Shown here piece after piece: positions 44,385-56,020 of a stretch of DNA of 64,000 bases (its first letter is position 1; the number at the start of each line of letters is the position of its first letter). The notes beneath the pieces are model-generated. The model saw nothing but the letters and a program-made list of their open reading frames with translations. It made no database searches and was not told where the DNA came from. The DNA is from Takakia lepidozioides. Its lineage: Eukaryota > Streptophyta > Takakiopsida > Takakiales > Takakiaceae. The stretch is from contig CM060732.1 in the NCBI GenBank assembly GCA_030704615.1, positions 29,679,053 through 29,743,052 on the forward strand. The letters run 5' to 3'. The translations under genes were made by a program, and so were the position numbers.

Positions 44385-47300
44385 TTTGCATCTGTGAGTG
44401 CAGTGAGCTTAATTAGTTTTTTTAGCACTTGTGGGTTTTGTGTGAGAGAGAAACACAAGGGTGCAATGGCAAGTTAGGCTCTGTGTGTTGAAAGCGGAAC
44501 ACGAAAGTGCATGGGTATTCTCCCTTTATAACGGTCACTTGAGCGGCAGATTGAGAGCCGAGCATGGTGAAACGATCAGCATTATTGTTGTCTCGCAAGG
44601 CTGGGATGCAAGCCTTCATTGTCTTGGTGGTTAGAAGCGGAGGTGCAGCTGGTTACGCGAGTAGGTGGACCGTGGTCTTCGACTTCAGCTGCAGAGATAA
44701 AAGTACCATGCTAGGTAATTCCTGAGCAGACTGATGGTTTCAGACCTACACTAGTGAGCAGCCAGGTGTTGGACTGGTTGATGGGCTCATGTCTACAAGT
44801 CGTCGTGCCATGTTATATCGGTATTCGATGACAAACGATTTGGTGAAGTTGTTCATGGCATATATCATGGTGTGCAATCAGTAAAGGCCGAGTTGAGAAG
44901 TTGGCTGGCTATCGTGGTTTTCTGGTCAGCGAGCAGGGACAGCTGGCATGAAGGCAGATTGTGCCGTAGTTTGGCTTTCATGTGGAATAGTTACAGCAGA
45001 ACCGGTGGGAATATTTGTAGTCAATAAGATCAACAAGCAATGAGGCTTGGTGATTATGCTTGAGGAATTCGATCTTGGACTTGGACGGGTCTGTAATAAT
45101 TTTTTAAAAAAAACACATGATGAACTGCCAAGTGGCGATGGTGCTGTCCTCGATTAGCTGTGGATTGCCAATAGGACAAGGAGAGCAGATAGGGTGATGA
45201 AGGGGTGCAGACAACGACCCCTAGTTCCATCAAGCTTGGTTAAGGTCTCCAGGCCCTCTTTTGCATCCACAACGTGTGGCTAGAGCCCATAAGCTTGACT
45301 ATAGCTGATGTTTTGTTTAGAAGATATGGCTCGTAGCCTGCAAAAACCAAATAACATTGCCATCCACCACTGGGACTGCATGCTAGAAAGCCATGGAGGC
45401 GATGGAACCTCCGTGTAGTTGCCAGTGGCAGAAGAGGTTGAGGGAGAAGCCATGAAGTCCCGTCAGCCACGGTAGTTTGATCATCATCCTTCAACAAGTC
45501 GCTACATTCAGTTTCAGGCACTGCCAGCCAAAGTTGTTTACGCGGGCTCTTTTTACACCTTCGGACACTCAAAGAAAGGAGTGACTGATACCAGCTCATG
45601 CCGACAGGCAAGTGAGTTGGCTGAATGGATACTTGTGTCGCCTGAAACGCAAAGTGCAGCTACATCGTCCTTACAATTGACAACGGCTTGAGCTAGCCCA
45701 CACACCTCGCACTCTCCACACATGCCAGCTTGTTTATGCCATGCCCTTGCCATCGCAACCTACACACAAAAATGCTGGCATCTGCCCTGCAGTACATAGC
45801 CATGCTTGACGCATGACAAGACGTGTCTGTGGTAGCCAGGCTTCCTGAAGGAGGTAGAAGGACGCCGTGCACGTTTGAGGACAGACAATCCCTTGCACAG
45901 CAACTCCCGAAGTTGAAGATTTCTCCAAAGAACGAGCACAATGGCCATAGTTACCAAAACGTCTGGTACAGTTGTAACGACCATGCTTGCAAGATTGCAA
46001 TCGGATTTAACGAACAGTTCGGATGAACTGACTCCCTTGTCATTCCTTCCAGGATTCTTGCTGTGAGTGGATCTTCACATTCTATAAGGGAGGCGGACGG
46101 AGTGGATTGTAGCCCAAGATATTTTCGTGCTGGGAGCTCAAAATGTTGTTTTATAGTGGAGAATGCTAGAATTCGCAGGGAACCATGGACAGGGAACCAA
46201 GACGATTATTGTAATAGATTTTTTCATTTGAATGACATATATTATTGTGAAGAAGAGCCTTTTGGCCATAACTTTGTCATACAAAGGCTGTTTACCTCAA
46301 ATTTGCGCGGTACCTGCAAATTGTGGAAATCTACATATTCAGACCTGTTTTAGTTTTCTGGACTCTGCTAAAATATCTATGGAATTTTTTTGAGTGTAGT
46401 GTGTGGATGTTATAAAGATCCACAACTTTGTTTCAGCTAGAACCTGTTGTGGTCTACATGAGACACAATTTGTGGATGTCCTCCTTGTATGGCTGGGGGC
46501 AATGAGGACGTAATTGAAGGGCAGGTCTCTTCTCTTAGCCTGTGCACACACTGAGACATTTATGTTTCTCTCAGGAACTCAGACTTTGCTTGAGTGGAGA
46601 GCAGTTGGACGAGTGATTGCATACTGGGAGTCAGGCATTGCAATAGACCAAACTGCTGTAGTTGGCGTTGAGGGCCTCAATATTGCTTTGGCCAGTCAAA
46701 ACTCTGTTGGAGCAAGCAGTTCTGCTGCTGTAGGTGAATACCAAAGTGGGTGAAAGCTAGGCTTGGAACACAGCCAAGACAGCCCCCGGGACCAAGGTGT
46801 TCACCCACAATCCGTGGTGTACTGGAGCTAGGAGCAGGAGCTGCACAAGTTGGCAGTCAGACATGGTTGCAGTCGGATACGCTCTTCCCGAGGCAACCAC
46901 GAGCGGGGGTTCATTAGCAATAACAATTTGTTTTGCTTGAAGGAGATGCAGTCATTCGCAATGGGACACCCGCAACCGTGTCAAAGCTTTCGAGTTGAGA
47001 GACTATCGACCCTACCTTTGTTTTCCTTTAGTGTTTCAGTTGAGCGGGAGTGGGGAGTATTGCTTTGTCTCTACCTGGCAGAAAGAGGAGGAGGGTTGGT
47101 TAGAGCGAGCTACTGTAGCTTTGGACATGTTAGGTGCGCAGGGTGGCAGGTTCTGGAATAGATATCCTCTACACCTTACCATCACGCAGAGCGAGGCCTT
47201 TGAGAAAGTCCTGGAAGTTAGAGGCATAGATCAGGATTAAGATCTTGCTTGGGCGGACTTCCTTTCTTCCCTCCATCTTTGTACTATTTCATTACTTGTA

Positions 47301-47999
47301 CTCGTAGTTGCCAAAGCCTCTCTGGTGGAGGCCAGTCAGTCCGGGGTTTTGGGCTGGGATATTCTGCTTGGCACGATCAGCATTGCAGCTGGATTTTGGT
47401 GTGTGGGTGTTGATGTTTTTTTGATTTCTTGTGTTTGGATCCCCCCTACACCTGCATGCTTGACTCTGTGCGCCATGTTGGTTTTGTGTGGTCGCCTTGC
47501 TTCTAGGGATTAGGCCGGATTTGATCACCGTCAATCCTAGGTATGTTGTCGGTGGTGGGCTGGAGTGATGACCAGCCAGACCCAGTGTTTCTTTTATGGT
47601 GAGACTGGGTTGATGACCAGCCAACCATAGAGTTCTTGCGGTGGATGCAGGTGTAGTGTGCCCGAGTCCACTGGGATATGACCCTTAAACTGCAACAGGT
47701 GCCTACCCGTTCACTATTAGAATTATATAGAGCCTTGTATGTCACGTGGGGAGGTGCACATTGTGAGTGTCATCACGGAGTTACCCAGGGGTTCTGAGGG
47801 AGTACGCTACAGGCAGTAGCAGTGAGAGTGGGTTTCACCATGCGAGTGTAGTTTCAGACCACCTTCACCTCCACCCTCCAACTATGCAAACGAGTCAAAC
47901 ACAACTCGGAGGCTTCATCAACGGTGTGCAGTTTCATTTGCCATTGTTGTGGGACGACATGGAGGAGATGTATGGAGCTACCAGGGGCCTCGTAGGTAC
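44385..47999. other. Unassigned 5' part of the inner gypsy element
   Basis: 3.6 kb between the LTR-like start and the first gag-like reading. Frames such as 46514-46753 and 46995-47240 are open for about 80 codons, but I recognise no domain and cannot place a primer-binding site. It could be untranslated leader or a decayed extra gene. Confidence 0.4.
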
Positions 48000-49020
48000 T
48001 CTGGAGCTGTGGGCACAATCGGTTGGATGACTTTATCCAGGAGCTTCGACAATGGTGTGATTTGCAGGCAGATGCGCAATCCACAGCTATTCACCCATTC
48101 ATGGCGTGGAAGGGACTGTTCCAGCCTTTGGAGGCTCGCCTATGGACGATTACCACGAGTTTCAGGCGAGGACATGAAGCAGAGAATTGAGGAGTGGAGG
48201 ATGTATTGGTCACTTGACTACGTCTCCATTACTCGATGCACGACGCGACCAGTAGCTGCATCAGCGTAACAATATCTCCAACTGCCAGCACTAATAGTGG
48301 AACAAGTAGTGCCGGTACTTCTGCAGGTGGACCTATTTCAAAAAGGTGCTACTCTCCTCCTGCCACGACTACAACACATGTGGCCTAGATTCACCCGGTG
48401 GTGAGTTCTTCCAGGAGTTGCGGAGGAACTACCAAGGTGTACGGACTGAGAAGCTGCGAAGTTTTGCAATACTTCCAGCGCAAACCAGAGAGCCTGCGAG
48501 AGGCGTCATTCTATGAGGCGCTTGATCAGTGTGACCCAAGGGTTACTGAAGCTCAGGCAATCCAGTTTTGGTCTGGATTTTGGACAAGGAGCTCAGAGAA
48601 GGGTGCGAGATGCAACCCTGTTACAAGCACAGCCCAACCCCACATTAGCAGATGTGTTTTGGGCTGGCTGAGCGGATTGAGCTCAACATGGTGGAGGAGC
48701 GAGTTGTTTACCATTGGATTTGTAAGGACATGCCTGCATGAGGTGTAGCTGCCAGCCCCACAGGCACAAGGGACTGCCAACAGTGTTGTCAGGGGGCAAG
48801 GTTTCCCACCCAAGTTCCATGGAGCTTACAGGGGACCTCAGGTGCAGAGGCCCGTGGCATCTTTTGCAGGCCAACATCATCCAGGGGGATATGTTGGACA
48901 TGTGGAGTACCCATGTCAAGAGAGATTGCCCAGAGATTGGCAAAAGGCCGCACACAGCACAGCCTGCACAGTTGCGTGTGGGCATTGTTGCAGAGTATGG
49001 GCATGAAGATGCCCGTGTCA
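48000..49020 (+). pseudogene. Gypsy gag with two eroded zinc knuckles
   Basis: Read across frames: AIHPFMAWKGLFQPLEARLW near 48090, FFQELRRNYQGVRTEKLRSF near 48410-48465, then FGLAERIELNMVEERVVYHW near 48660-48715, a capsid-like helical stretch. Two Cys/His blocks follow. At 48892-48929 CWTCGVP..HVKRDCP fits CX2CX4HX4C with a gap of a few bases. At 48977-49015 CGHCCRV-GHEDAR is a second, damaged knuckle. At least four frame breaks. Nucleocapsid function is inferred from the motif and position. Confidence 0.6.
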
Positions 49021-50595
49021 TGACTTGTGCATCCTTAGTTGCGCCCAGGCCAGTTCCAAGGGAACAATGGTGGCCGGGGCGAGCCCAGAGAAGACGAGGT
49101 GGTCGGTGCACGAGTGCAGGCCAAGGCAAGCTCAACATGGCCAGGACGCGGAGGTCACGTGTCTTGACCAAGGCCGGCCAAGCCGGCTTCATCAGCAGCT
49201 AGAGCAAAGCTCGCTGCCATGGATACAATTCAGGCGTACCGGCTCCCAAGCGGATGGTCCACCTCCTACGCCTAAGGGAGGAGATATGGGAGGCAATGGA
49301 TTCATGTGCGAGGGCAGCACTACCACTAGTGCAGGTGAAGTCTGCTACCAAGCCGTGACCGAGGAGCAGCACGAGTTCCTGAGCCAAAATGGTCAGAGGT
49401 GGAATTGGATCCACAGCGTGGGGATGACAAGCCGTCAGGCAATGCTTCCTCAGTCATTCACATTGGCGAGACTGTGTCGACGCCATCGATTGCACCTAGT
49501 TCGCCTACTGTTACCGAGGCGGAGGTTACATGCCATTGTGGGAGAACTACCACGTGCGCACTGACACCCTGCTATCAAGGCTATACAACCGGTGTGTTTT
49601 GGGGGCAGCCACCTCTAGTGTCAAAGCCCCACTGTTTTCGGCAACCATGATTGCGACGCCGGGGGTAAGCCAGCTGCAGGTGTTCAACTAGCAGCAACAC
49701 TCTGTGAGAGTGGGGAGGTCACTTCACTTGTCTTCTCGGAGTTACTGAAGGTGTAGTGGCAGAGGGTATCCTCAGATTTGAGGGTCAAGACTGCCACGGC
49801 TGGGACCTGGCAAGTACACCAGCTACCAGGTGTGACGGAGCTGCCAGCTAGGCCAGCCTTTGAGCGCGCCATGGTACACCTAGTTGTCGTGTTTAGACAA
49901 CCAGGATGGGCATTTTCCTCTTTGAGTGGACACGCAGTCAGAAGTACCGGCCACTGTGGTCTTGTTGGACCCGGGGGCTCAGCCACTGATTTTGGGCAGG
50001 CTGCTATTGCAGGTTTGGGCCTCATGGAGGCAGATATTGAGCCTTCTTCTTTCCAGATACAGACATCTCTGGGAGGATCATAGCAGGCTCGGGGCATGAC
50101 ACGGCGTGAGTTGGTCATTGGACTACAAGCAGATCATCCTGTAGATGGCTCAGTGATGCAGCCCAAGGCCATTGTGACAGACGCGGTCTTCTTACGATGT
50201 CCTCTCGTTGGTGGGGTAGTTTATATCCCATGGGCTTCACCCTGCTTTTTGGAGGAGTCAGCATCCTACACGGCACTAGAAGAAATGGCATCAGGGTGGT
50301 CGTCGTGCACAGCTCCCTGTGACATTCATTGGGGTATTGTGGCTGCCCACCGGGCAAGATGCCAACACTAGCCCCTTTACAGCTGCAGTAGTTGGCCGAG
50401 AGTGCTGGAAGGCAATGCCCATGCAGAGGAGTTCCCACCCTCCAGCAGAGCAGGATGACATGCATGGTATGTCGGAGTTACCTGCCATGGTGCTCACCTC
50501 CATTGTGGGGTACAAGCAAGGATTTGCAAAGCAGGTTGCTGATCGAGACGGGTTCAACAACCTGGGTAAGGCTTTTTAATACCATCAGGAGAGGA
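49021..50595 (+). other. Unassigned region between gag and methyltransferase
   Basis: The position would suit an aspartic protease, but no D-T/S-G-A triad is readable. A frame at 49778-50083 and another at 50096-50371 are the longest. No family match is claimed. Confidence 0.35.
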
Positions 50596-51895
50596 GGAGA
50601 GTGCGGGTATTGCACCAGGACCACCTCAGTTGTCACCATTGGATATCACACCTATTGTGTCATTATATGGATAAGGCATTTGCCTTCTGGACTTGTTTGG
50701 CGTGATCAGCAACCGGATGCCTGCTTGTGCTAACGTAGGTGTGGCGGGTAGGCATTACCTGTATGTGGAGAGGGATGAGACTGCACGACGCGTCTCACTG
50801 CGCCATGTGCTCATTGGTACAGCAGTACCCTGACTTGTTTGCCTGGTGTCTGCAGTTTCGTGTACCAACAAGGCCTTGCCAATGCAAACATTTCCTTGTT
50901 GGGGGGGGCGCAGGATTTGGAGCAGTTTGGCTCCTTGATCTGATAGTGCGGTTGGCCGCCAAAGCATTCATCAACCGGGCATGGCAATGGATTGTGAGAC
51001 TCAAAGACGGTCTGCTTTGGGAGATGGTGCGGGTTTTGCGCCACTTGCAAGCTTCATCAAGCGGTATCTCCAGCATACATCTTGGAGAATGTGCCACTAA
51101 TGGGTGATTCTCGGGCCAGTGGCATCAAGTCCGGTCGTGGCTTGGGGCAGCAGTGTTGCTGGATGCAGCTGCAGTGGGGTCACGTGCTCATCGTCCACGC
51201 TTTTGGTGGACTAACTTGATGCCACCCCGCCTGCTCAGCGTGCACAGCGGCCAGCACACCTCACCGTGGATGGCATTTTGGACATATGGAGGCTGTCTCA
51301 ACGTGTGAGACACGATGACCGTTCGCCTTTGGCAGTGGTCAACAGGGTGGGTCAACCACGAGCAACATTACCTACACTGCTCAGCTTCCCATCCCATGCT
51401 TTTCGGGATGGTGTACCTGGCCTCTTGTGGGATAGCCAGTTGCAACAGTTAGTGGAGCCTAATGCCGACGAGCGAGAGCGGGCTATGGGATTTTCCACTG
51501 GGACCACGGTGGTGCCTTCTCTTTCTGAGGCATCACGTCGTCAGGTGTTGGGGCAAGCAATGGATCTCAATTGCTTGACATGGATTATCAACTTGGCTAT
51601 GGCTGAGCAATGTAGAGTGCGGAGTGCACTTCCCTTGATGGTCTCTCTGCCTACCGAGACGGTACAGGCAGCGAGTGGGGGCGAGCCGGTGAGGACCACG
51701 GGGTGTAGACATCCATGGCACACGTGGGAGGTGCTCGAGGTTCAGAGGGAGTTGGCAGCCAAGGCAGCTGTGATGGATGAGGTTGGGGATTCTTCTCGGG
51801 ATGAGGAGGTTCTCAATGATGAGATGATGGGGCAGGATGAGGCCTTGTCATTGACTGAGCAGGAATGGAGTACTGCTCAGGAGGTTACAGCATAG
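50596..51895 (+). pseudogene. Cytosine-5 DNA methyltransferase module inside gypsy polyprotein
   Basis: C5-methyltransferase blocks occur in the family order. LDLFGVISN (50677-50712) is a motif I-like start, preceded by a stop. Next comes YLYVERDETARRVSLRHVL (about 50757-50813). DLIV at 50937 is followed by an eroded GPPCQ-type loop, with AGHGNGL-like coding in a shifted frame. YILENVPLMGDSRASGIKS (about 51074-51130) is the ENV motif VI. GSRAHRPRFWWTNL (51178-51218) is the motif VIII region. At the C-terminus are ADERERAMGF and RRQVLGQAMDLNCLTWI (about 51465-51590), matching motifs IX-X. Frames shift at least four times, so it is inactive. From 51266 on it is open and joins the RT frame across a single TAG (51893-51895). 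Retrotransposon-borne methyltransferases are known from charophyte and dinoflagellate elements. Confidence 0.82.
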
Positions 51896-54800
51896 CAACC
51901 ACGGGACGCGTCCTCTACCTCTAAGCCCACTGGACTTAAGGTTGCAGTTACGGAGGACAATTGGGAGCCTGACATTGGACCCATTGTCACCGGAGGAGAG
52001 AGACGACGTATACGGCGGTTCCTGAGGGCTTACAGGAATTGCTTTGCCTTCAGTTTGAAGGTCTTGGGAGCACTGAAGGGTCAAGAGATCCGTATTGAGT
52101 TGGCCACTGACACGCCAATCTTTCGGAGACCCTATAGATACAGTGACATGGAGAGGTCTTTGAATCAGATGAGGACTCAAGATCTCTGGGAGGCAGGTTT
52201 GGTGGAGCTCTCTGGTGGAGAGTATGCTTCAGCCACAGTGATGCCAGCCAAGAAGGATATCTATGGCAATTGGACGGAGAGACGTATGTGCGGTGATTAC
52301 CGGCCTGTAAATCGTCAGACCAAGTCCGATAGGTATGCCATGCCGACACCAGAGGAGATCTTTGATGCCATTGGGCATTCCAAGGTCTTTAGCACGTTGG
52401 ATTTACGATCCGGATATCACCAGTTGCCGATCAAAGAGGCGGATAAGCAAAAGACGACATTCTGGGGGATCAATGAGCACGGAAAGGATTGCCTATACCA
52501 GTGGCGGTTCTTACCATTTGGGCTTAAAAACGCTCCCGCTCAGTTTCAAAGAGTCATGGACAGGATTATAGCAGAGCTGGAGTTTGCTCGATGCTACATA
52601 GATGACATCATCATCTTTAGTGCTACAGTGGAGGAGCATGAGAGACACCTTCAGGGGGTATTTGAGCGCTTGAGGACGCACGGATTGAAGTTACATCCGG
52701 GCAAGTGCAAGTTTTTCCACAACCAGATTGAGTATCTGGGTCACATGATATATCCTGGAGGATTGGGGGTACAGCAAACTAAGGTAGAGTCCATTGCACA
52801 GGTTCCACGCCCCACGGATGTGAGCCGAGTTTGAGCTTTCATGGGGTTAGCAAACTATTACAGACGGTTTGTTAAGGGATTTAGTGCCATTGCAAAGGCT
52901 CTAACCAAGCTGACCAAGGTGGACCAGGAGTGGCAGTGGGAAGATGAGCAAGAACAAGCTTTTCAAGAGCTCAAGGCGAGGTTGACCTCGGCGCCCATCT
53001 TGAGACGACCTATCAGGGGGCGTCCTTTTCAGCTGCATACAGATTGGAGCATGTTGGGGCTTGGAGCGGTGCTCACACAGGTGGATGATGAGGGAAGAGA
53101 GTTCGTAGTGGCTTATGCCAGCCGCTCGAACAATGCTGCAGAGTCTAAGTATAGCTCATATGAGGGAGAATGCTTAGCTGCAGTGTGGGCCGTGGCACAC
53201 TTCAGGTGCTATCTATACAGCAATCTCTTCACCCTTGTCACGGATCACCAACCACTCAAGTGGTTGATGGAGTCAGACAAGCTTACGGGGAAGCTTGCAC
53301 GGTGAGCACTCATCTTTCAAGAGTATGACTTTCAGGTGGTGCATCGACCGGGTTTGGTCAATCGCAATGCAGATGGGTTGAGTCGCAATCCATGCACGAG
53401 CCAGCAGGATGACACTGGAGCTCGGTGGCATGGTGAGACGGACGAGGAGATGGTGCCCGGATGGCATGCATCTGCATTTCTGTGTATCTTGGCAACGGAA
53501 GGTCAGGTTGGACCTGCAACAGGGATGACTGTAGATCAAGTGTCTGAGGACCCTGAGGCCAGCAATGAGCAAGGTGGCGCCAAAGATATACATGAGGATT
53601 CAGTTGTGTTGGACTACCTCCGCACTGGAGACACTGCAGCCACTGTGACTGCCAAGGAGAGGGATCGGATCCTACAACGAGCCAAGAGGTTCAAGTGGGA
53701 GGGGACACACCTGCTCCGAGTGTGGGAGGATGGTCAAGTGAGGATTGTGCCTCACCCAACACAGCGGGCACGGTTAGTGCGGCATGCCCACAAGGAGTTG
53801 GGGCATTTTGGGGTGCGACGCACCCATGGCCTACTGCAAGGGCAGTATTGGTGGCGTGGTATGCACACAGAGGTGCAACAATTTGTGGCTAGGTGCATGG
53901 TGTGTGACAGGGTGCGTGCTTCATTCAACGCCCCTACTCCACAATTGCACCCTCTTCCGATCATGGGATTGGGCTACAGGTGGAGTCTTGACTTCGCAGG
54001 GCCGTTGCCACTGACCATGCGTCACAACAAGTACGTGTTGGTGATGGTGGAGCACTTCTCCAAATGGATTGAGTTGGTTCCATTGCCTGATAAGGCTAGT
54101 GAGGGAGCTGCGTATGCATTCTTGGATTGTGTCCTTAGCCGATTCAGTGCTCCAGCTGAGGTACTCACGGACCAAGGGAGAGAGTCCTTGGGGGAGTTTC
54201 AGGCTTTGTGTGACAAGGCCTTGATAGACCACCGCACCACTTCTCGGGATCATCCTGAGGCCGATGGCTTGGCAGAGAGAGTTGTTCAGACAGTAAAGAG
54301 GGGTTTGCGCAAGTATGGCTTGCAAAAGGGACACCTAGGAGATTGGGACCTTCAGTTACCCTGGTTAGCCATGGGCTACAGGTTCAGCAAGCAAGCATCA
54401 CTTGTCTCCTTCTCACCATACTTTCTTCTCTTTGGCCGAGAGCCGGATTTGCCTATATCCATTCGCAGAGAAGCTGCTACACTTCTTAATCTTGACGATC
54501 CGGACGTGTGGGCATGTGCATGTGAGCAGCGTGCAGAGTTGTTCAAGAAAGTCATGCCCATGGCTTTCGAGAACCTTGCCATTACACAGCACTGTGATAC
54601 GTTGAGGTATGCTACCATACGTGGTGGGGGCTATCGTCCTGGGGTTCGGAGATTCAACCCTGGTGACTATGTCTATCTGCAGCAGACTGCTCCTATGACC
54701 TTGGATGTGACTGCAAGACGTGTTATTTTGAGGGTTCGAGAGGTCTTGCCCTCAGGCGTCTTGGTCTTGGAGGGTCGGGATGGCATAACTTGGAAGGACC

Positions 54801-54970
54801 ATGTGCGTAATTGTGCGCCATGTCACCTTCCGAATGTTGATGGCAGGATTGACCCAAACCTGGCAGTGGTATCTGCAAGTTTGAGGTGCATGTTGTGTGG
54901 GTCTGCTAAAGGGGCAGCCACCATGCTGGTGTGTGATCGATGCTCTAGAGGTTGGCAATGGGATGTTTGA
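51896..54970 (+). pseudogene. Gypsy pol: reverse transcriptase, RNase H, integrase
   Basis: One frame (codons beginning at 51896) interrupted only by TGA at 52832 and TGA at 53303. RT at about 52050-52760: KVFSTLDLRSGYHQLPI, FGLKNAPAQFQRVMD and ARCYIDDIIIFS (YIDD active site). RNase H at about 52990-53290: FQLHTDWSMLGLGAVL, SSYEGECLAAVWA and TDHQPLKWL. Integrase: zinc-binding H-H-C-C (HAHKELGHFG ... CMVCDRV), then catalytic SLDFAGPLP, VLTDQGRES and HPEADGLAERVVQT, then a GPY-like region. Lacking its stops this would be a complete Ty3-type pol. The three in-frame stops, counting 51893, each fit a single C-to-T or G-to-A change (CAG, CGA, TGG). Confidence 0.95.
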
Positions 54971-55030
54971 CTCCACCTCTTGAGATGGTTCCGGATGGGG
55001 ATTGGTTATGTCCACAATGCATTGGACAGT
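54890..55030 (+). pseudogene. PHD finger at the integrase C-terminus
   Basis: CMLCGSAKGAATMLVCDRCS and, one base out of frame, MGCLTPPLEMVPDGDWLCPQC together give C-X2-C, C-X2-C, then His/Cys, then W-X-C-X2-C, the C4HC3 pattern of PHD fingers. The His codon is damaged here (CA followed directly by ATG) but is present as HMGCLTP in the outer element. PHD fingers read histone H3 tails. In other Ty3 elements a chromodomain at this spot guides integration, so a targeting role is inferred. Confidence 0.8.
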
Positions 55031-55274
55031 GGGAGTGGATACAACCATGGAAGGCTAACAAGCAACGCAAGGCCCAGCTACATGAGACCTTGAATACACG
55101 AGGTCCTGGCTCAAGTTCACAGATTGCAAGACGGCGATTAACGATGGGGCTACTCTTGTACCCGGCCTCTTGGTCAATAGAGTTTGAGTACAATAGGGAC
55201 AGTGATAGAGGACCTAGTACGGCTGTGGCTATTACATCTTGTAGTTATCTGGAGTTAGAGGGACCTATCCACCA

Positions 55275-55451
55275 ACTAGGGGGGCGATTGTGGCAGACTA
55301 CTTTATTGTGTGGATTTCATGTTGTTTCTGGTGTGAACAGTGTGTCTCTTAGCTTGTTCTATCAATTGTGGCAGACTACTTTATTGTGCATATATGTGTG
55401 GTGTGGTTTGGACAGCGATGTAGTTGTGTAGCGATATGTATGCGCACGACA
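55275..55451 (+). repeat. Polypurine tract and shortened 3' LTR of the inner element
   Basis: CTAGGGGGGCGA (about 55276-55287) is the likely polypurine tract. ATTGTGGCAGACTACTTTAT begins a 24-bp block (55287-55310), which recurs at 55365-55388. Between the two lie the 54 bp shared with the 5' LTR segment (44316-44369). The remainder ends GCGCACGACA at 55451. The layout equals that of the outer element (polypurine tract, LTR-end copy, LTR) with most of the 3' LTR deleted. Confidence 0.6.
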
Positions 55452-56020
55452 CAACCCTATGATGGGTAAATGATGCAATCGTGGCGTAGGGGCGTTGAAT
55501 GAAGCACGCACCCTGTCACGCACCCTGTCACACACCATGCACCTAGCCTCGAACTGTTGCACCTCTGTATGCATACCACGCCACCAATACTGCCCTTGTA
55601 GTAAAATGCGAGTGCGTCGCACTCCAAAATGCCCCAACTCCTTATGGGCATGTCGCACTAATCATACACGTTGTGTTGGGTAAAGCACAATCCTCACCCG
55701 GCCATCCTCCCACAAAAAGTAAACGTATGACGCCTCCCGAAGGGAACGTAACTTATAGTATCACTTGATCCCGGAGGGCTATTGCCTTGCAGCAGGAAGG
55801 TGGATACCTTTGTGACACACTAGATGGTGGTTTGAACCCAGAACCACATCCAACGTGGTATGTGCCCATTACCACTAGGCTACATGCTGGTTGTCCATCC
55901 TCCCACACTCGGAGCAGGTGTGCCCCCTCCCACTTAAACTTCTTGGCTTGTTGCAGGATCCAATCTCTCTCCTTGACAATCACAATGGCTGCCGTGTCTC
56001 CAGTACGGAATGTGAAACTA
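55452..56020 (-). pseudogene. Outer gypsy element, 5' part: integrase zinc domain, with SINE insertion
   Basis: Minus-strand FRTGDTAAIVIVKERDWILQ, KKFKWEGAHLLRVWEDG, then after the SINE the integrase H-H-C-C block HAHKELGHFGVRRTRILLQG and MVCDRVRDRVRASF (a 4-residue VRDR duplication), ending at PTPRLHHLPII. The reading stops at the CAAC border, where the inner element was inserted. About 81-90% alike to the inner copy by eye. Confidence 0.88.
55702..55907 (-). mobile_element. tRNA-derived SINE with 13-bp target duplication
   Basis: The 180-bp insert 55715-55894 is flanked by CCATCCTCCCACA at 55702-55714 and 55895-55907 and interrupts the integrase frame of the outer gypsy copy. On the minus strand it starts ACAACCAGCATGTAGCCTAG, contains a box A (TAGCCTAGTGGTAATGGGC, about 55864-55883) and a box B (GGGTTCAAACC, 55829-55839), and ends TTTACTTTT. 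Internal polymerase III promoter boxes with a T-rich end define a tRNA-related SINE. Body about 100 bp beyond the tRNA part is unrelated to the LINE end. Confidence 0.85.

Larger units (their letters stand above)
44010..55455 (+). mobile_element. 11.4-kb Ty3/gypsy element with DNA methyltransferase and PHD finger (inner element)
   Basis: The insertion runs 44014-55451 between CAAC repeats (44010-44013 and 55452-55455). It begins TGTCAAGTTA and ends GCGCACGACA, the same ends seen abutting in the outer element near 42737. Removing it restores an integrase reading in the outer copy, so the borders are firm. Order: 5' LTR-like segment, 3.6 kb unassigned, gag with two zinc knuckles, about 1.5 kb unassigned, cytosine-5 methyltransferase, RT, RNase H, integrase, PHD finger, polypurine tract and a shortened 3' LTR. 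The methyltransferase C-terminus and pol share one reading frame. Multiple frame breaks make it inactive. Confidence 0.85.

Noticed and set aside
55287-55388. 24-bp direct repeat around a 54-bp segment copied from 44316-44369, first read as a templated repair insertion
   Set aside because: The outer element has the same order of parts, so the 54 bp are better explained as the remains of the 3' LTR.
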